A DNA stretch of 34,733 bases from Rhizophagus sp. LPA8_4_AMF (GCA_021464525.1 JADRCO010000396.1:1-34733), one strand, 5' to 3'. Positions 23,605-34,585 are shown, counted from the stretch's first letter. Made by a program: numbers and translations. Notes: generated by a model from the sequence alone, not told the origin.

Positions 23605-23945
23605 AATTTTTGCATAATTTAGAAATATACCGATTTCATGGACCACCCAAAAACATAGAGCGTCGTCACTCAGATGCTTAAAGTCTTCGTATCTGGCTTG
23701 CGAAGGGCCTGGAGCCTTTCCATTTGGTAATGATTTGATTTCTGTTTTTAGCTCTTCCAGTGTAATAGCGACTAAGGGGGGATCTCACCAGGTTTGTTTA
23801 ATGTTCGTATTATTAGGGTTGTAACTTTCTTGCCATTCCTTCGGTGGTATATTATCAATTGAATCGAAAGTATGGTCATGTTTGTATTTGGCGTAAGTCT
23901 GAAAATGGGTTATCGTTTCTTTTTCAATAATATTGGATTATTGGT
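23605..23945 (-). mobile_element. Decayed LINE-type reverse transcriptase fragment
   Basis: The minus strand reads through about 110 codons with one internal stop (TGA near 23787-23789). Recognisable pieces are 'THFQTYAKYKHDHTF', 'IPPKEWQESYNPNN' and 'ITLEELKTEIKSLPNGKAP' followed by GPS. The I.SLPNGKAPGPS motif, preceded by a variable linker, is characteristic of the start of the reverse transcriptase domain in non-LTR retrotransposons. No endonuclease, catalytic YxDD box or poly-A tail was found nearby, so only a fragment survives. Confidence 0.7.
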
Positions 23946-25471
23946 GAAATTAGGAAAGTCATTTTTATGATAGATTCTATTTAAAATGATGCATCGTGTC
24001 TTACGATTCATAATAGAATGTAGCATCTTGTTCTGATGTTCAGTTAGGCTGTTATTTCTTTTCAAGATAAAATATTTTTAAATAAAACCTTGAACTCATT
24101 CACGTGTACTGCTAAAATCACGTGATCGCGAATGTTTGCCACACGAATACTGAAATTCCATTCTAAAACAAGATGAATGTGGTATCAGTATTCAAGTGGG
24201 ATGATAAGTTCATTTTGCAAATAAGGTACAACTCACCAAAAGCATTTTTCATGTATAGCAATTAGTCGCTTTTTCGTATTATTGTGATAAAAATTAACAA
24301 TTCATTATCTGTAGCAAGGTTTCCCTTTCTTCTGCGATTTTGTAAAGTAAATCCGAGCTAAATTATAACTTGTCTCTATGCTCTTTAGATGTTCTGCATA
24401 AGGGGGATGTTAGTAAATTTACAAGAGTAGAAAGTGCTAATTAAATCACTTGATTGAATCAAAGTTTATAACTTTGGATCCAGATATGTACAATCGCATT
24501 GATTGACATCAAACAGGCATAATTGGTTTCGCATGCCTTAAAAATATCTGTGGCGATGATTCTTTAAACTTTTCGTAAAATATTGTGCAACTCATGCAAT
24601 ACATGTCAAACCCGGAATTAAAATCCCAACGAAAAAACTTACATCAATGTAAGAACTACATCATTCATCATTAAAATGGCTAGGGTAATTCTCTCTGTTT
24701 TCCTAAAACGTGCAACGTCAGTTTTTAGAAGAATTTAATAGGGTTAAATTTTTATTAAATTGTGAGATGGTAAATCATGTATAATGTAAACCTACTATCT
24801 TTTTTTTAAAAAAGGAAAGCCTACGTAAATATATTACGTGATGTTGTATGGTTAGGTACAACAAGCTGAATTTGTAATTCAATAAGGTAAAGGGAACGCT
24901 GAAACAAATCATCACATAATGAATAACATCATGCGATGTCTATGTTTAGTAAAATATTCTTGATAAAAAATATATTAATTTATTTTTCAGGCACGTCTTA
25001 CATTACACGTGAAATAAGTAATTGGTTATGATGAAACGTTAGCCAAAAGTAATCACTCGTTTTGCATCAAGAATTATTATTGAAAAATTGTAAAATCATA
25101 AAAAAGAACGAAATTGTATGATAGATGAAGTAAGGTGAGGTACATGAACATGAATAACCATATATAATATAATAAACTTTTTTTCTATTTCTAAATTATT
25201 TGTAAATGGATATACAATTAAAAATAAATAAATAAATTAAATTTAAATTAAATTAAATAAAATAAAATATATCTGAAATTTTAATCAAGACTAATCCTAG
25301 CAATGCCAAATAAAACATTCACATTTTCCATCACCTAACGCTTTTTCGATCATTTCGGGTTTTCATATTGATCTTAATATTGTTCAGAATATAAAATGAA
25401 GAGAAATTCTTATAGATTTGCGTGATATTATCCAGGTTGTTTCACCTTCTCTCTTTTGACCTGCTTGAAAA
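23946..25471. other. Gene-free stretch
   Basis: About 1.5 kb without any supportable coding frame or RNA gene. Base composition is less extreme than elsewhere between 24100 and 24700. This could be further decayed transposon DNA, but I found no motif to show it. Confidence 0.4.
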
Positions 25472-26778
25472 TTACTGTATATTTTCACTAAAAACATCAA
25501 TTTGTAATGATTCTATCAAATGGAATAGACCAAATTTTGTTAGTCATAAAAGTTTCAATATATTTACTTAAAATGATAAAAATATTTAATTACCAGAATA
25601 TTCAATGCTAATTATATCATCATATCGTTCGTAATAGTCATCAGAATTTTTTGGTTCAGGAAGATTATTAAAATTAAGTAATCTACTTGTATAAATAGCT
25701 TCGGAATGTGTTTTATATGATAATATCGAACCGGTATTTGAAGATATTATATTAGGCAAATAATTATTTTTAATTTCTTGTTCTTCTTCTTTAATATATA
25801 TATTGAAATCTGGATCATCTTGCTTTCTAATGTTATTAATTAATTGATTTAATAATTTTCTAATCTCATTTGCTGTTGGTCGATTTAATGGATTCGCATC
25901 TAAGCATCTCTTAATTAAGTGAACAATTGATTGAGGTACTTTAGTATTAAACCTTGGTCTAAGTCCTTGACAAATTTTTATTGCTAAAAGTTCATTGTGA
26001 GCTACATTATGATATGGAGGTAACCCTGAAATGACTTCATACATAATTATACCAAAACTATAAATATCAGAAGCTTTAGAATAATTTTGTCTTCTTAAAA
26101 TTTCGGGAGCAATATAAGGTAAAACGCCATATATACCATTTTTTGTACTTTCTAAATCTGGTGTACATAATCCCATATCACATATTGAAGTTTTTAATGA
26201 TAATTTTAATATATTTCCAATATGTAAATCTCGATGAATTAAATCTTGATCATGAATTTGACTAAGACCAACTATGATATTACATAAATCAAAAATCTTA
26301 TTCTTCCAATGTAAATTATTATAATTCTTGTCTAAATAATTTCGTAAATTCCCATTAATCGCATATTCCAAAACCATCATATAATTTTTCGATCTTGGAT
26401 CTTGAGTTATCTCAAAAAATTGAACAATATTTGATCCATGTTCGATCGTTTCATAATGTAATTTAATCTAAAAAAAAAAAAAAAAAAAAAAAGGTTAAAA
26501 AAAATATTACTCAAATGATTATCTTAAATATAATGAATATATCTTACCTCATTTAAAAATTTTGGTATAACACTTTCTGAATAATTTAAACTTTTCAGAG
26601 CTACAAACGTATGTTGACCAGATCTTTTCCAATTTTGATTTTTATTATCCCGTCCACGTATATATCCATCAATCCAAATTGCTCTATATACTGTTCCAAA
26701 CCCTCCTCTTGCAATATATTCAACATTATAAAATCTATCATAAGGTATCCACTCTAATACCTTAAAATTATTGTCCAA
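25472..26778 (-). CDS. TKL-like protein kinase, N-terminus out of frame
   Basis: Three exons: 26778-26548, 26467-25594 and 25512-25472. The frame opens at a TTG, not ATG. Exon 1 carries 'LEWIPYDRFYNVEYIARGG' with glycine loop RGGFGTVY and VALKSL, ending FLNEV at a GTAAGA donor. Exon 2 has the catalytic loop HRDLHIGN, DMG in place of DFG, PYIAPEIL, SDIYSFG and 'ANPLNRPTANEI', then the tail 'SEAIYTSRLLNFNNLPEPKN'. The 41-bp exon 3 adds 'ESLQIDVFSENIQ' and a stop, which matches the family's usual SESLQID ending. The family is a lineage-specific expansion of kinases in Glomeromycotina, with unknown substrates. An upstream segment encodes the usual CxxC pairs in another frame (separate entry). So the gene may be damaged at its start or have an unrecognised extra intron. 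Confidence 0.75.
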
Positions 26779-26894
26779 TTTTTGAAATTTTTTTTAAAAT
26801 TATTTGAATTACATGTATGACACCATTTAATTCCAGTATTTATTTGTTTACATTTTCGACATATACGCCCTCTATTAAATTTTGATTTAATCAT
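26779..26894 (-). pseudogene. Out-of-frame N-terminal CxxC segment of the neighbouring kinase
   Basis: From the ATG at 26894-26892 the minus strand reads 'MIKSKFNRGRICRKCKQINT' and then 'GIKWCHTCNSNNFKKNFKNW', with two CxxC pairs. This is the N-terminal signature of the family. It then meets a stop in its own frame. Compared with the pseudogene at 10352, the family block between KNWTSGN and LEWIPYDRF (the 'FIQDTQLSA' part) is missing, and the kinase resumes in another frame. An A8 run lies just upstream of the change. A deletion with frameshift explains this best; splicing from an upstream GT to the AG before 'GTATTAGAG' is an alternative. Confidence 0.65.
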
Positions 26895-27710
26895 CGTCAA
26901 GATGATCTATTTGTGATGTACGTTTTTAGGAGAGAAACAATTTCTCTGTTTACTTTTTATATTATACGATCTGCGTGTAACGCAGCACACTGTGGCAGTG
27001 CGTGTCGATCGTTCAAAATAATAATAGCAATTTTATTAATATATTTAGACTTGTGACCGAAATAAATCAAATTTAACTATTAATATTTTAAGTTTCACGA
27101 TTATAAAGCAAAAATTCATTACGCAAATCTAAAAAATCATTAGATTCACCAAAATATTAAGTGTACACTCGTACAATTTTTTTTAGAGCCATTTTTAAAC
27201 TTTAATATTAAAATTTGTTTCATACCATACAATTTATGGTTAATATTATTATTATACTGTAGTTACAATTAACGAAATTTTCTTTATTTTTTTTTTTCTT
27301 TGAAATGTGAATTTAGTTAGGAATACTCATCAAAAGATTTCGTTTACCGTTAGAATTTTAATTATTGTCTATATACTAAAAAAAATCTAAATCATCATGT
27401 TTTTTCATATCGACCAAAATTACGTTATTAAAATGAAATAAAACAATGTAAAAATGTTTAGAGATTTTCTTTCCCATGATCTTGTCTACTTTTGTATCGG
27501 TGTATTGTTACGCCTTGCATATTTTTAGAAATCATTTGGCGCATTAAGTGATTGCGCCTTTCTATCAAGTTAGGTTGTATGTACGTACTACATGAACGTT
27601 TACGATCTAACCAATTATTTAGCGATCGTCCTTATTTTCAATAACCGAATAAATAATTTCATTTTGTAAAATTTTTCTTTTTCAAACCTTTTCTCTGAAA
27701 AAAAAATTAA
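26895..27710. promoter_or_regulatory. Divergent intergenic region between kinase and helical-protein gene
   Basis: About 0.8 kb separates two divergently transcribed genes and should contain both promoters. G+C is locally higher near 26960-27015 and 27480-27620. No specific binding site was recognised. No coding signal was found. Confidence 0.4.
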
Positions 27711-28790
27711 ATGACAAATATTGACGGAAATATGTCTGAATCTATTATCGATGATCGTAGAACTTCATCAACTTCATCATTATCTGAATCTATTAACATT
27801 AATTTATTTGAAAATGATATAGCACCAGATTTTATTAATAATCTTGGTCAAACTGTCGTCGCAAATTTTAAAAAATGTTCAGAAGATATTATAATTGATA
27901 ATAGTGAAATGATGACTGTTATTAATCAAGCAATTGGAGAACAACGTGAAGTTTTTCGTGAATTTATTGAAGCTTCAATAAAATCTAGCAATAATTTATC
28001 AGCATTTTCAATTGATATTTTATTTTTCGTTGAATGTTTTAAAAATACTGATCAATTTTCTAATGAAGAAAATTTAGATTTATTAAGAGACCTTTTAGAA
28101 AAATCTGAAAGAAATTATAAATCAACTAAAGAATTAAAAAATATAATATCTAGAGGAACTGGGAAAGAAGAAATTAATGAAACTGAATTTAAAGAAAAAT
28201 TAAATATAATTCTTAATGATGGAACTATTGGAATGAAAGAGAAATTAACAAAAATTCATAACTTTTTAAAAGAATATATTGATGATATTAATAAATCTCC
28301 TCATAAAATTGATTCAGTACAAAAGTCCTCAGTTAGAGCAAATTTGAGTAATGTATTACAAATTTTCAAGGACCATCCTATTTATGGAACACTTGGGACA
28401 TTAGCTTTTATCGGGGGTTCTGTATTCGCTGATTGTTTATTACTTGCTGCATCAGTTTATGTAACTGGATCTGCTGGTATTCTTTGTAATGATGTGACCA
28501 TGAAACGTGAACGAGATGATTTGGTTGAGAAAATAAATCAAGTTTGTAATGGTTTAAATTCTATTGTAGTAGAAATTGGGAAAGTAGAAGTTTTTTGGTC
28601 TGAACAAACTGAAAGAATTAAATATCTTATTAATAATCTTGCAAGATTTAATAATGAAAATGCTCGTGTTAAAAGATATCAAATTGCTAATCAAATTGAA
28701 AGAAGATGGAAAGATGTAGAAGGTGATTGCAAAAATTATTCTAGATTAATGAAAGATGTATTGAATAGAGATAGATTACTTGAAAATTAA
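27711..28790 (+). CDS. Helical protein with a single central hydrophobic segment, function unknown
   Basis: This is a single-exon gene of 359 residues starting at the ATG preceded by an A run. I do not recognise a named family. The N-terminus (1-30) is serine-rich and probably disordered. Residues 36-215 and 262-359 are predicted to be long amphipathic helices, rich in K, E, I, L and N, with coiled-coil character. Residues about 226-260 form one strongly hydrophobic stretch rich in G, A, L and V, long enough for a membrane hairpin, with no charge apart from one Asp. Helices flanking a hydrophobic head is the general layout of alpha-helical membrane-perforating proteins (ClyA/HBL/XaxA type), but it also fits membrane-anchored scaffold proteins. 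There is no signal peptide. It is divergent to a kinase gene. Confidence 0.8.
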   Translation: MTNIDGNMSESIIDDRRTSSTSSLSESININLFENDIAPDFINNLGQTVVANFKKCSEDIIIDNSEMMTVINQAIGEQREVFREFIEASIKSSNNLSAFSIDILFFVECFKNTDQFSNEENLDLLRDLLEKSERNYKSTKELKNIISRGTGKEEINETEFKEKLNIILNDGTIGMKEKLTKIHNFLKEYIDDINKSPHKIDSVQKSSVRANLSNVLQIFKDHPIYGTLGTLAFIGGSVFADCLLLAASVYVTGSAGILCNDVTMKRERDDLVEKINQVCNGLNSIVVEIGKVEVFWSEQTERIKYLINNLARFNNENARVKRYQIANQIERRWKDVEGDCKNYSRLMKDVLNRDRLLEN

Positions 28791-29926
28791 GGTAAAATAA
28801 TCATTTTTTTTTTATTACCATCAAATAATTAAATTAATTTTATTTTTTAAAACCATGTAACTGTGATAAGTGATAACGATCAGATTAAGGTCTTACGAAA
28901 TGGGCGTGAAGAATGAATAGTGAAAAATTGTAAAAGTGGAGGACGGAAATGGGATTTGCTCACTAAATTTTTACAAAAATGTACAAATGTAATATTTTTT
29001 CTTTTTTCATAAATTTTGGTGTTTTTTTCATATGTGCTGTACAGATGTAACTTTTTATTTCTAAACAATAAATTTTATTATTTATTTTTTTTTTAAAAAA
29101 CAACTCAGTTTATTACATGGTTATCCGTGAGTAAGATTAAAAGATTATCGTAAATCGTCAAATCATTAGTCAAAAAAAAGTGATTTTAACTAAATTATTT
29201 TTACTTTCGCTTTCGACTATAAAGAAATAACAATAAATTTCATAAAAAGCCGAACGATTAATGAAATTATATCTATTTTAGCAATTAAAGATGGATTATT
29301 CATAGAAATAATGTTATTCTTTTCTCGTATTTTAAGGGAAAGTAATGATTAATGGATGCTAATTTACGCTCGATTTTCGTGTAAATCAACATTTTTCATA
29401 AATTGCAATATTGTATAATGCATATAAGAGTACCAGTGGTTGTATGTATATAATAAAATATAATGTTTCAGGTTCCTATATTTATTAAAAAATTTATTTA
29501 TACATAGCATAAATAAAAAAAAAAACAATTCAAACACGCTAGTTATCAACGTATAATAAAAGTAAATTTAGATTAAAATTAAATCGATATGAATTGTCAG
29601 CTATCTTTTTTTTTAAAAAAAAACTGATATATAATGAATATGACCCTTTTAGTCGCATAAAAAGTGATATTTTAATAGATTGCAATTTATAAAAATAATA
29701 AAAAAGTGTCTTATATATTTGAAACTAATATACAGTTCAGTACAAGGTTTCCAGGCCCATAAATGACGAAAATGACAGTGGGAACGACAGAACTGACAGC
29801 GAAATCAAAGAGATCTGAATTAGAATTGTAATCTTTCGCAACTGAGCGGATCAACACCAAATATAAGTGGGTTGAATATTCGAAACTATCATAATCTCTC
29901 CGTAATAATCATAATAAACACTGAGT
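28791..29926. other. Gene-free convergent intergenic region
   Basis: This stretch lies between the converging helical-protein and CxxC-kinase genes. Minus-strand open frames at 28880-29068 and 29364-29549 look like chance frames in A/T-rich DNA. A short patch of better-balanced composition at 29745-29870 has no coding frame. Nothing else was seen. Confidence 0.45.
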
Positions 29927-32771
29927 TCAACCAATATCCATAATAATACAGTCCGAACATTCATCAGAATGAAGGGTGTTAACTTGCCCTATAATATGTA
30001 AATTTTTTATTAATTTTATTAACTTGATAAGAAAATTATAATAATAAATTCACCTGTTTGCATTTTTTTAATATATCTCGATGAAATAAATTCTTGCTGA
30101 TTTGGGCAGTTTTTAGGTTCTGGCAAATTTTGAAAATTGAGAAATCGACTTGTATAAATAGCCTGAGGATGTATTTGTATTTTTGAAAATAAATCGGTAA
30201 TGTTGGTTGATTCGTCACATGTTTCATTTACTTGTATTTTTAATAATAAATTAGTTGATTCGTCAAAATTATATGATAATTTTTTCAGTGGCATACTTTT
30301 GTATGCATTTAAATGATATGATAATGTACGAAATACTTCTTCAGAAGTTGGTCGGTTTTCTGGATTTGCATCCCAACATTTTTCAATTAATTCTTTTAAA
30401 GAATTCGGAGTTTCTTCTCTAATATTTGGACGTAAACCTCGACAAATATCCAACACGAGAAAATAATCATGTGATTGATTATTGAATGGAGGAATTACTG
30501 TAATTATTTCATTTATGATCACACCTAATGAATATATATCAGATGCTAATGTATGTGATTTTCCACGAAATATTTCAGGTGCCATATATGGCATTACTCC
30601 ATAAATATTCTTTTCAGTAGAATTTGATAAAATTTCATTTGCTGGCATACATAATCCAAAATCTCCAATATGTGCAAATGTAGAATCTATAAAAATATTT
30701 CCTGGATGAAGGTCTTTATGAATTAACCCGTGAACATGAATATTATTAAGTGCAAGACAGATATCATATATTTTATTTAGTCTTTGATCCCATGTAATTA
30801 TATTAGCAGTTCGTTTAAGAAATTTTCGTAAATCACCATTTTCCATATATTGTAATACTAACGCATAATTGTTAGTAATAGGATCTTGAGTAATTCCAAA
30901 ACATTTTATTATGCACATATAACCACTAACTTCGGTAAGAAATTTTATCTACAAATATATAATTAAATATTAATTTTGTAAAAAATAATTTATTTTATTT
31001 TTTAAATTCTATTTTATTTATATACCTCATTTAAAAAATCTTCACTTATATTTTTTGAATTATTCAATACTTTTAAAGCAATTTTCGTTGATCCATTTCT
31101 TTTCCAATTATTAGACAATTGACTCCACTTTTTAATTGGTCCATCTATCCATAAAGCTGAATATACCTTTGCAAAACCTCCTTTAGCAATGTATTTAATA
31201 TTTGTAAATTTATCATATGGAATCCATTCTAATAATCCGTATTTTCTGACTATAAGTTGATTGTCTTGTATCAACTTATCAATAACCTCATTCCTACTGG
31301 TCCACTTATCAAAATCTCTTTGAAAATGTTTAGGTTTATTGCAGGATAAACAACCATCTAAATCCTCATGCATCTTAAGACATTCTTTACATTTTCCAAA
31401 TTCCATACGCTTTTTTTCATTAATATTAACATAACAATAACAATAAGAACGAAGTTTACGCTCACATTTATTTACTCCATTATATCTTATATTATTTATA
31501 AGAATTTTCTTATTAACTATATTATATTTCGTATTTTCAAATTTTTCTATAATTTGTTTAAATATTCCTAAATTACCATCTAATCTAAAATAAACATTTT
31601 TGTAATTTATTAAAATAGATTGTAATTCTTTTAATTCTCTTAATTCTTTCGTTTCTTTATTGTATACTTTAAAATAAAAATTTTCATAATCTTGTAATTT
31701 AGATGATAATTCCTTTAATTCTTTTATTTCTTTATCAAAACACTCATAACAATAGTTATAATGATACTTTCTATCACAATTTTCACATAAAATGTAATCG
31801 AAATCCTTGTATTTTACTTGTCTATCATCTTCGTCTAAATCATAATCTGAAATTTCACCTTTTAGATTTTTAATTAAATAATCGACAATAAATTTATTTT
31901 CACTAACCCATTCATTAAAATTTTCAAGAAATTGTTGAAATTCATAAAATAAACAACAATCATATTTATTTCCTATTAAACATAGTTTACAGTTATTATT
32001 TATTATTTGATTATTATAACAATATTCGCAATTATAATATTGCCCATCAAATTCATTATTACATTTTTCACACAAAATGAGATCATATATTTTATATTTT
32101 GCTTTTCTTTCTTCTAAATTTAAATTATAATCGAATGTATTAAAAATTCCAAGTTTTGATCCAAATTTCATATGACCTTTTTTAATAACATCAGTTTCTT
32201 TATCATAACAATACGTACAACAATAGTGATTATTAATTTCTCCATTACATTTTTCACATAAAATAGGAACATAATTCATATACTTGGCTCTTCTTTCTTC
32301 TAAATTTAAATTATAATCGAATGTATTAAAAATTCCAAATTTTGATCCAAATTTCATATGACATTTTTTATTAATATCAGTTTCTTTATAATAGCAATAA
32401 TTACAATAATAATAGTATTTATTAATTTCTCGATTACATTTTTCACATAAAATAAGATCATATTTTTCATATTTTGCTCTTCTTTCTTTCAAAGTTAAGT
32501 TATAATCTACAATTTCAACATTTAATCCATATTTCATATGAGCTTTTTTAATAGCATCAGTTTCTTCATTGTAACAATTTATACAACAATAATTCTGCCT
32601 ATTACAAATTTTATTGTTGCATTTTTCACATAAAATGCCATTATAATTCATATATTTTGTTCTTCTTTCTTCCAAATCTAAGTTATAATCTGCTGTTTTA
32701 AAAACTTCAAATATATCATGTTTATCAATAAGTTGGATATTTTCTTCAATATGATTCTCTTTTACCGACAT
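29927..32771 (-). CDS. TKL-like kinase with N-terminal tandem CxxC (zinc-ribbon-like) repeat array
   Basis: Three exons: 32771-31026, 30948-30054 and 29988-29927, giving 900 residues. Residues about 25-365 contain about five modules of roughly 62 residues with the pattern DYNLxLEERRxKYxxY, then ILCEKCN, then a CxxC pair, ETDxxKKxHMKFG. Each module has two CxxC pairs, so each could bind one zinc. A more divergent Cys-rich segment with CKEC and CLSC follows, near 470-490. The kinase starts at 'LLEWIPYDKFTNIKYIAKGG' (about 512), with ALK lysine about 566, catalytic loop HKDLHPGN about 659-666 (Lys replaces the usual Arg), and intact DFG about 678. The tail has 'QAIYTSRFLNFQNLPEPKN'. The 62-bp last exon adds 'GQVNTLHSDECSDCIIMDIG'. 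Substrates are unknown. The many CxxC pairs suggest a docking or sensing platform (inference). Confidence 0.88.
31760..32700 (-). repeat. Tandem coding repeat of about 190 bp within the kinase gene
   Basis: Module units begin near 32700, 32510, 32320, 32130 and, more diverged, 31850 on the minus strand. The two middle units are closest at the nucleotide level. For example, the stretch coding KFGSKFGIFNTFDYNLNLEERRA is repeated almost base for base at about 32365-32290 and 32175-32100. This points to recent unit duplication. Confidence 0.8.
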
Positions 32772-33369
32772 TATTTTGACAAGTGTTTTCGAACCTACTG
32801 CAATGACATTTATTTAATTTGTAATTTATACATTAAATTAATTCTGACTTATTGACAGTAATCAATAATCTGAATCTTGTTTTGATTCACTTGATTTAAT
32901 TTACTGATAAAAATAATCAATTCTTATATATATAGTCAGTTATTATTTTAATGAAAAATTTTTGATGAATAAAGCGATTATTTATAATAATATAATATTT
33001 AATAATGAACAATAAGAAAAGAATAAAGTTTGGAATATTCTTTACTGAAGTTGTAGAAAAATTGGAAATTTGCTATGGAAAGTAGTTATTATCAAAATGG
33101 CATGATGGCGTAATAAAAATCGGTAGAAAGACGAAATAACAATCAATAGATTTCCATATTTATTTATTTGTGGCGAAAAAATTGGAAATTAGCTATAGAA
33201 AGGTAGTAGTTATCAAAAATGGCATGGTGGCTTATTTTATTTGTTGATTATCCGGATCCGTTTTAATCGTGGAAATCTCTCATGGAATTCCATAACAGAT
33301 AACAATCTGTGTGACCCGATAATGAATAATGGTTTATGCACATTTCATTCATGGTACAGCAATTAGATA
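32772..33369. other. Upstream region of CxxC kinase with a duplicated segment of about 50 bp
   Basis: The region holds the kinase promoter. A direct repeat lies at about 33052-33100 and 33174-33230; both copies contain AAAATTGGAAATT, GCTAT.GAAAG and ATGGCATG.TGGC. No gene was seen. Confidence 0.5.
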
Positions 33370-33373
33370 TTAA

Positions 33374-34005
33374 CAGTCACTGGAAATGTCACATCTAATT
33401 TGACTTATTATGGTTGATAATAAAATTTTTGGTATAACATTCTCTTCCTATATGTAGTATATCTGCAAAGTTTAAAATCAATCAAAAACTTGTTTAATTG
33501 GTTAAATCATTGATTTTTGAATTTATAATTCTGGCCGAAATTTTGTTAAAATTGAAAAATGCAGATCAAATGTAACATTGCATTTATGCAATTTAACAAA
33601 TTTAACACTAAAACTATTGTCCAATATGGTTATTAGACTCATAAATACATTTTAACAAGTTTTAAAAGTTAAAATTTCCAGTTGGTTTAAAAGAATCTTA
33701 TCATAAAAATCATCCATTTTAACTAACTTAATATTCTTAAAGTTGTAATATCTCGCCACCCAGTGATCGTAGAAGGACGAAAAATACTGTAGCTCGTTGG
33801 AATCGTCTCAATATTACGATTTTGGCCAGAATTAGCAAAATTTCGGCCAGAATTATGTTGGCAAATTTAATTAGATTTAATTAATTTTGGCCAACTTTAA
33901 TTATATACATGTGCTATACATTTTAAGAGGATACTGTGCTACAAATTTTTTTTTGCCAACTTTAATAAAAAAAATTTGCCTTTTTTTTGACATTTCCAGT
34001 GACCG
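33374..34005. mobile_element. TTAA-flanked inverted-repeat element (piggyBac-like MITE)
   Basis: The left terminus CAGTCACTGGAAATGTCA and the right terminus, whose complement reads CGGTCACTGGAAATGTCA, form an 18-bp inverted repeat with one mismatch. Each is flanked directly by TTAA (33370-33373 and 34006-34009). TTAA target duplication is the hallmark of piggyBac-type transposons. The 632-bp interior has no open frame and contains repeated 'GGCCAGAATTA'-like motifs. It is therefore non-autonomous. Confidence 0.7.
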
Positions 34006-34009
34006 TTAA

Positions 34010-34462
34010 CGAAAAATCGATTTTTTAAAAAATATAATCAATTATTTTTTTTGGTTTATTATTATGATATACTCATTTTGTACAATTGCCAAAAAAATTT
34101 AAATTGAAAATGATAGCATAATTTGGGCAAAATTTATAGTGTCATCCGAAATTAAAATTTATTTATTTACATATTATATCATACACATAATTTAATTAAA
34201 AAAAGTGTTACTAATTTATTTAAAAATAAATGTCTTGAATTTAATTAAGCTAATGCTACGAAATTTATTTATTAAAAATTTTATCTGAGAAAATTTATAT
34301 ACAGTATATCCTATCCTAGATATCCGGATTTCTGGATATATCCGAATTTTTTTTAATTTATCCGGATAACGGTTTTATTCGCTAGCTATAATGACAATAT
34401 TCTATTTATTTTCGTACTGTTGTTGTTGTGGATTTAGTATTCAAGTATCCGACGGATAATTA
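34010..34462. repeat. AT-rich DNA with a pogo-like terminal sequence
   Basis: ACAGTATATCCTATCCTAG at 34301-34319 is followed by repeated TATCCGGAT-type motifs to about 34376, and another CCGACGGATAA lies at 34448-34459. CAGTATA starts after TA and clustered TATCCGGATA motifs resemble the termini of pogo/Tigger-type elements. No transposase or second terminus was found. Confidence 0.4.
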
Positions 34463-34585
34463 GAGATGGCTAGGTCGGTCCTGGTCCGGTCCTGGTCCTG
34501 GGACCTATGAGTCCTATTGAACGGACCTGTGGACCAGGTCCTGTTAGGACCAGTCCTGGACCTGGTCCTAGGACCTGGTCCATTT
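34463..34585. repeat. GGTCC/GGACC-rich cluster, possible hAT element end
   Basis: About 110 bases are packed with GGTCCTGG and GGACC motifs in both orientations, so the stretch can fold on itself. It begins with TAGAGATGGCTAGGTCGGTCC, which fits the loose hAT terminal pattern (purine/pyrimidine-AGAGATG). G+C is far above the surrounding DNA. The other end is not in the window. Confidence 0.45.

Noticed and set aside
26470-26492. A run of 23 as a possible poly-A tail of a retrogene
   Set aside because: It lies inside the first intron of the minus-strand kinase, next to the acceptor, where it serves as the polypyrimidine tract.
31368-31571. Plus-strand frame inside the CxxC kinase
   Set aside because: It is antisense to coding exon 1 and made of F/T/I-rich low-complexity residues.
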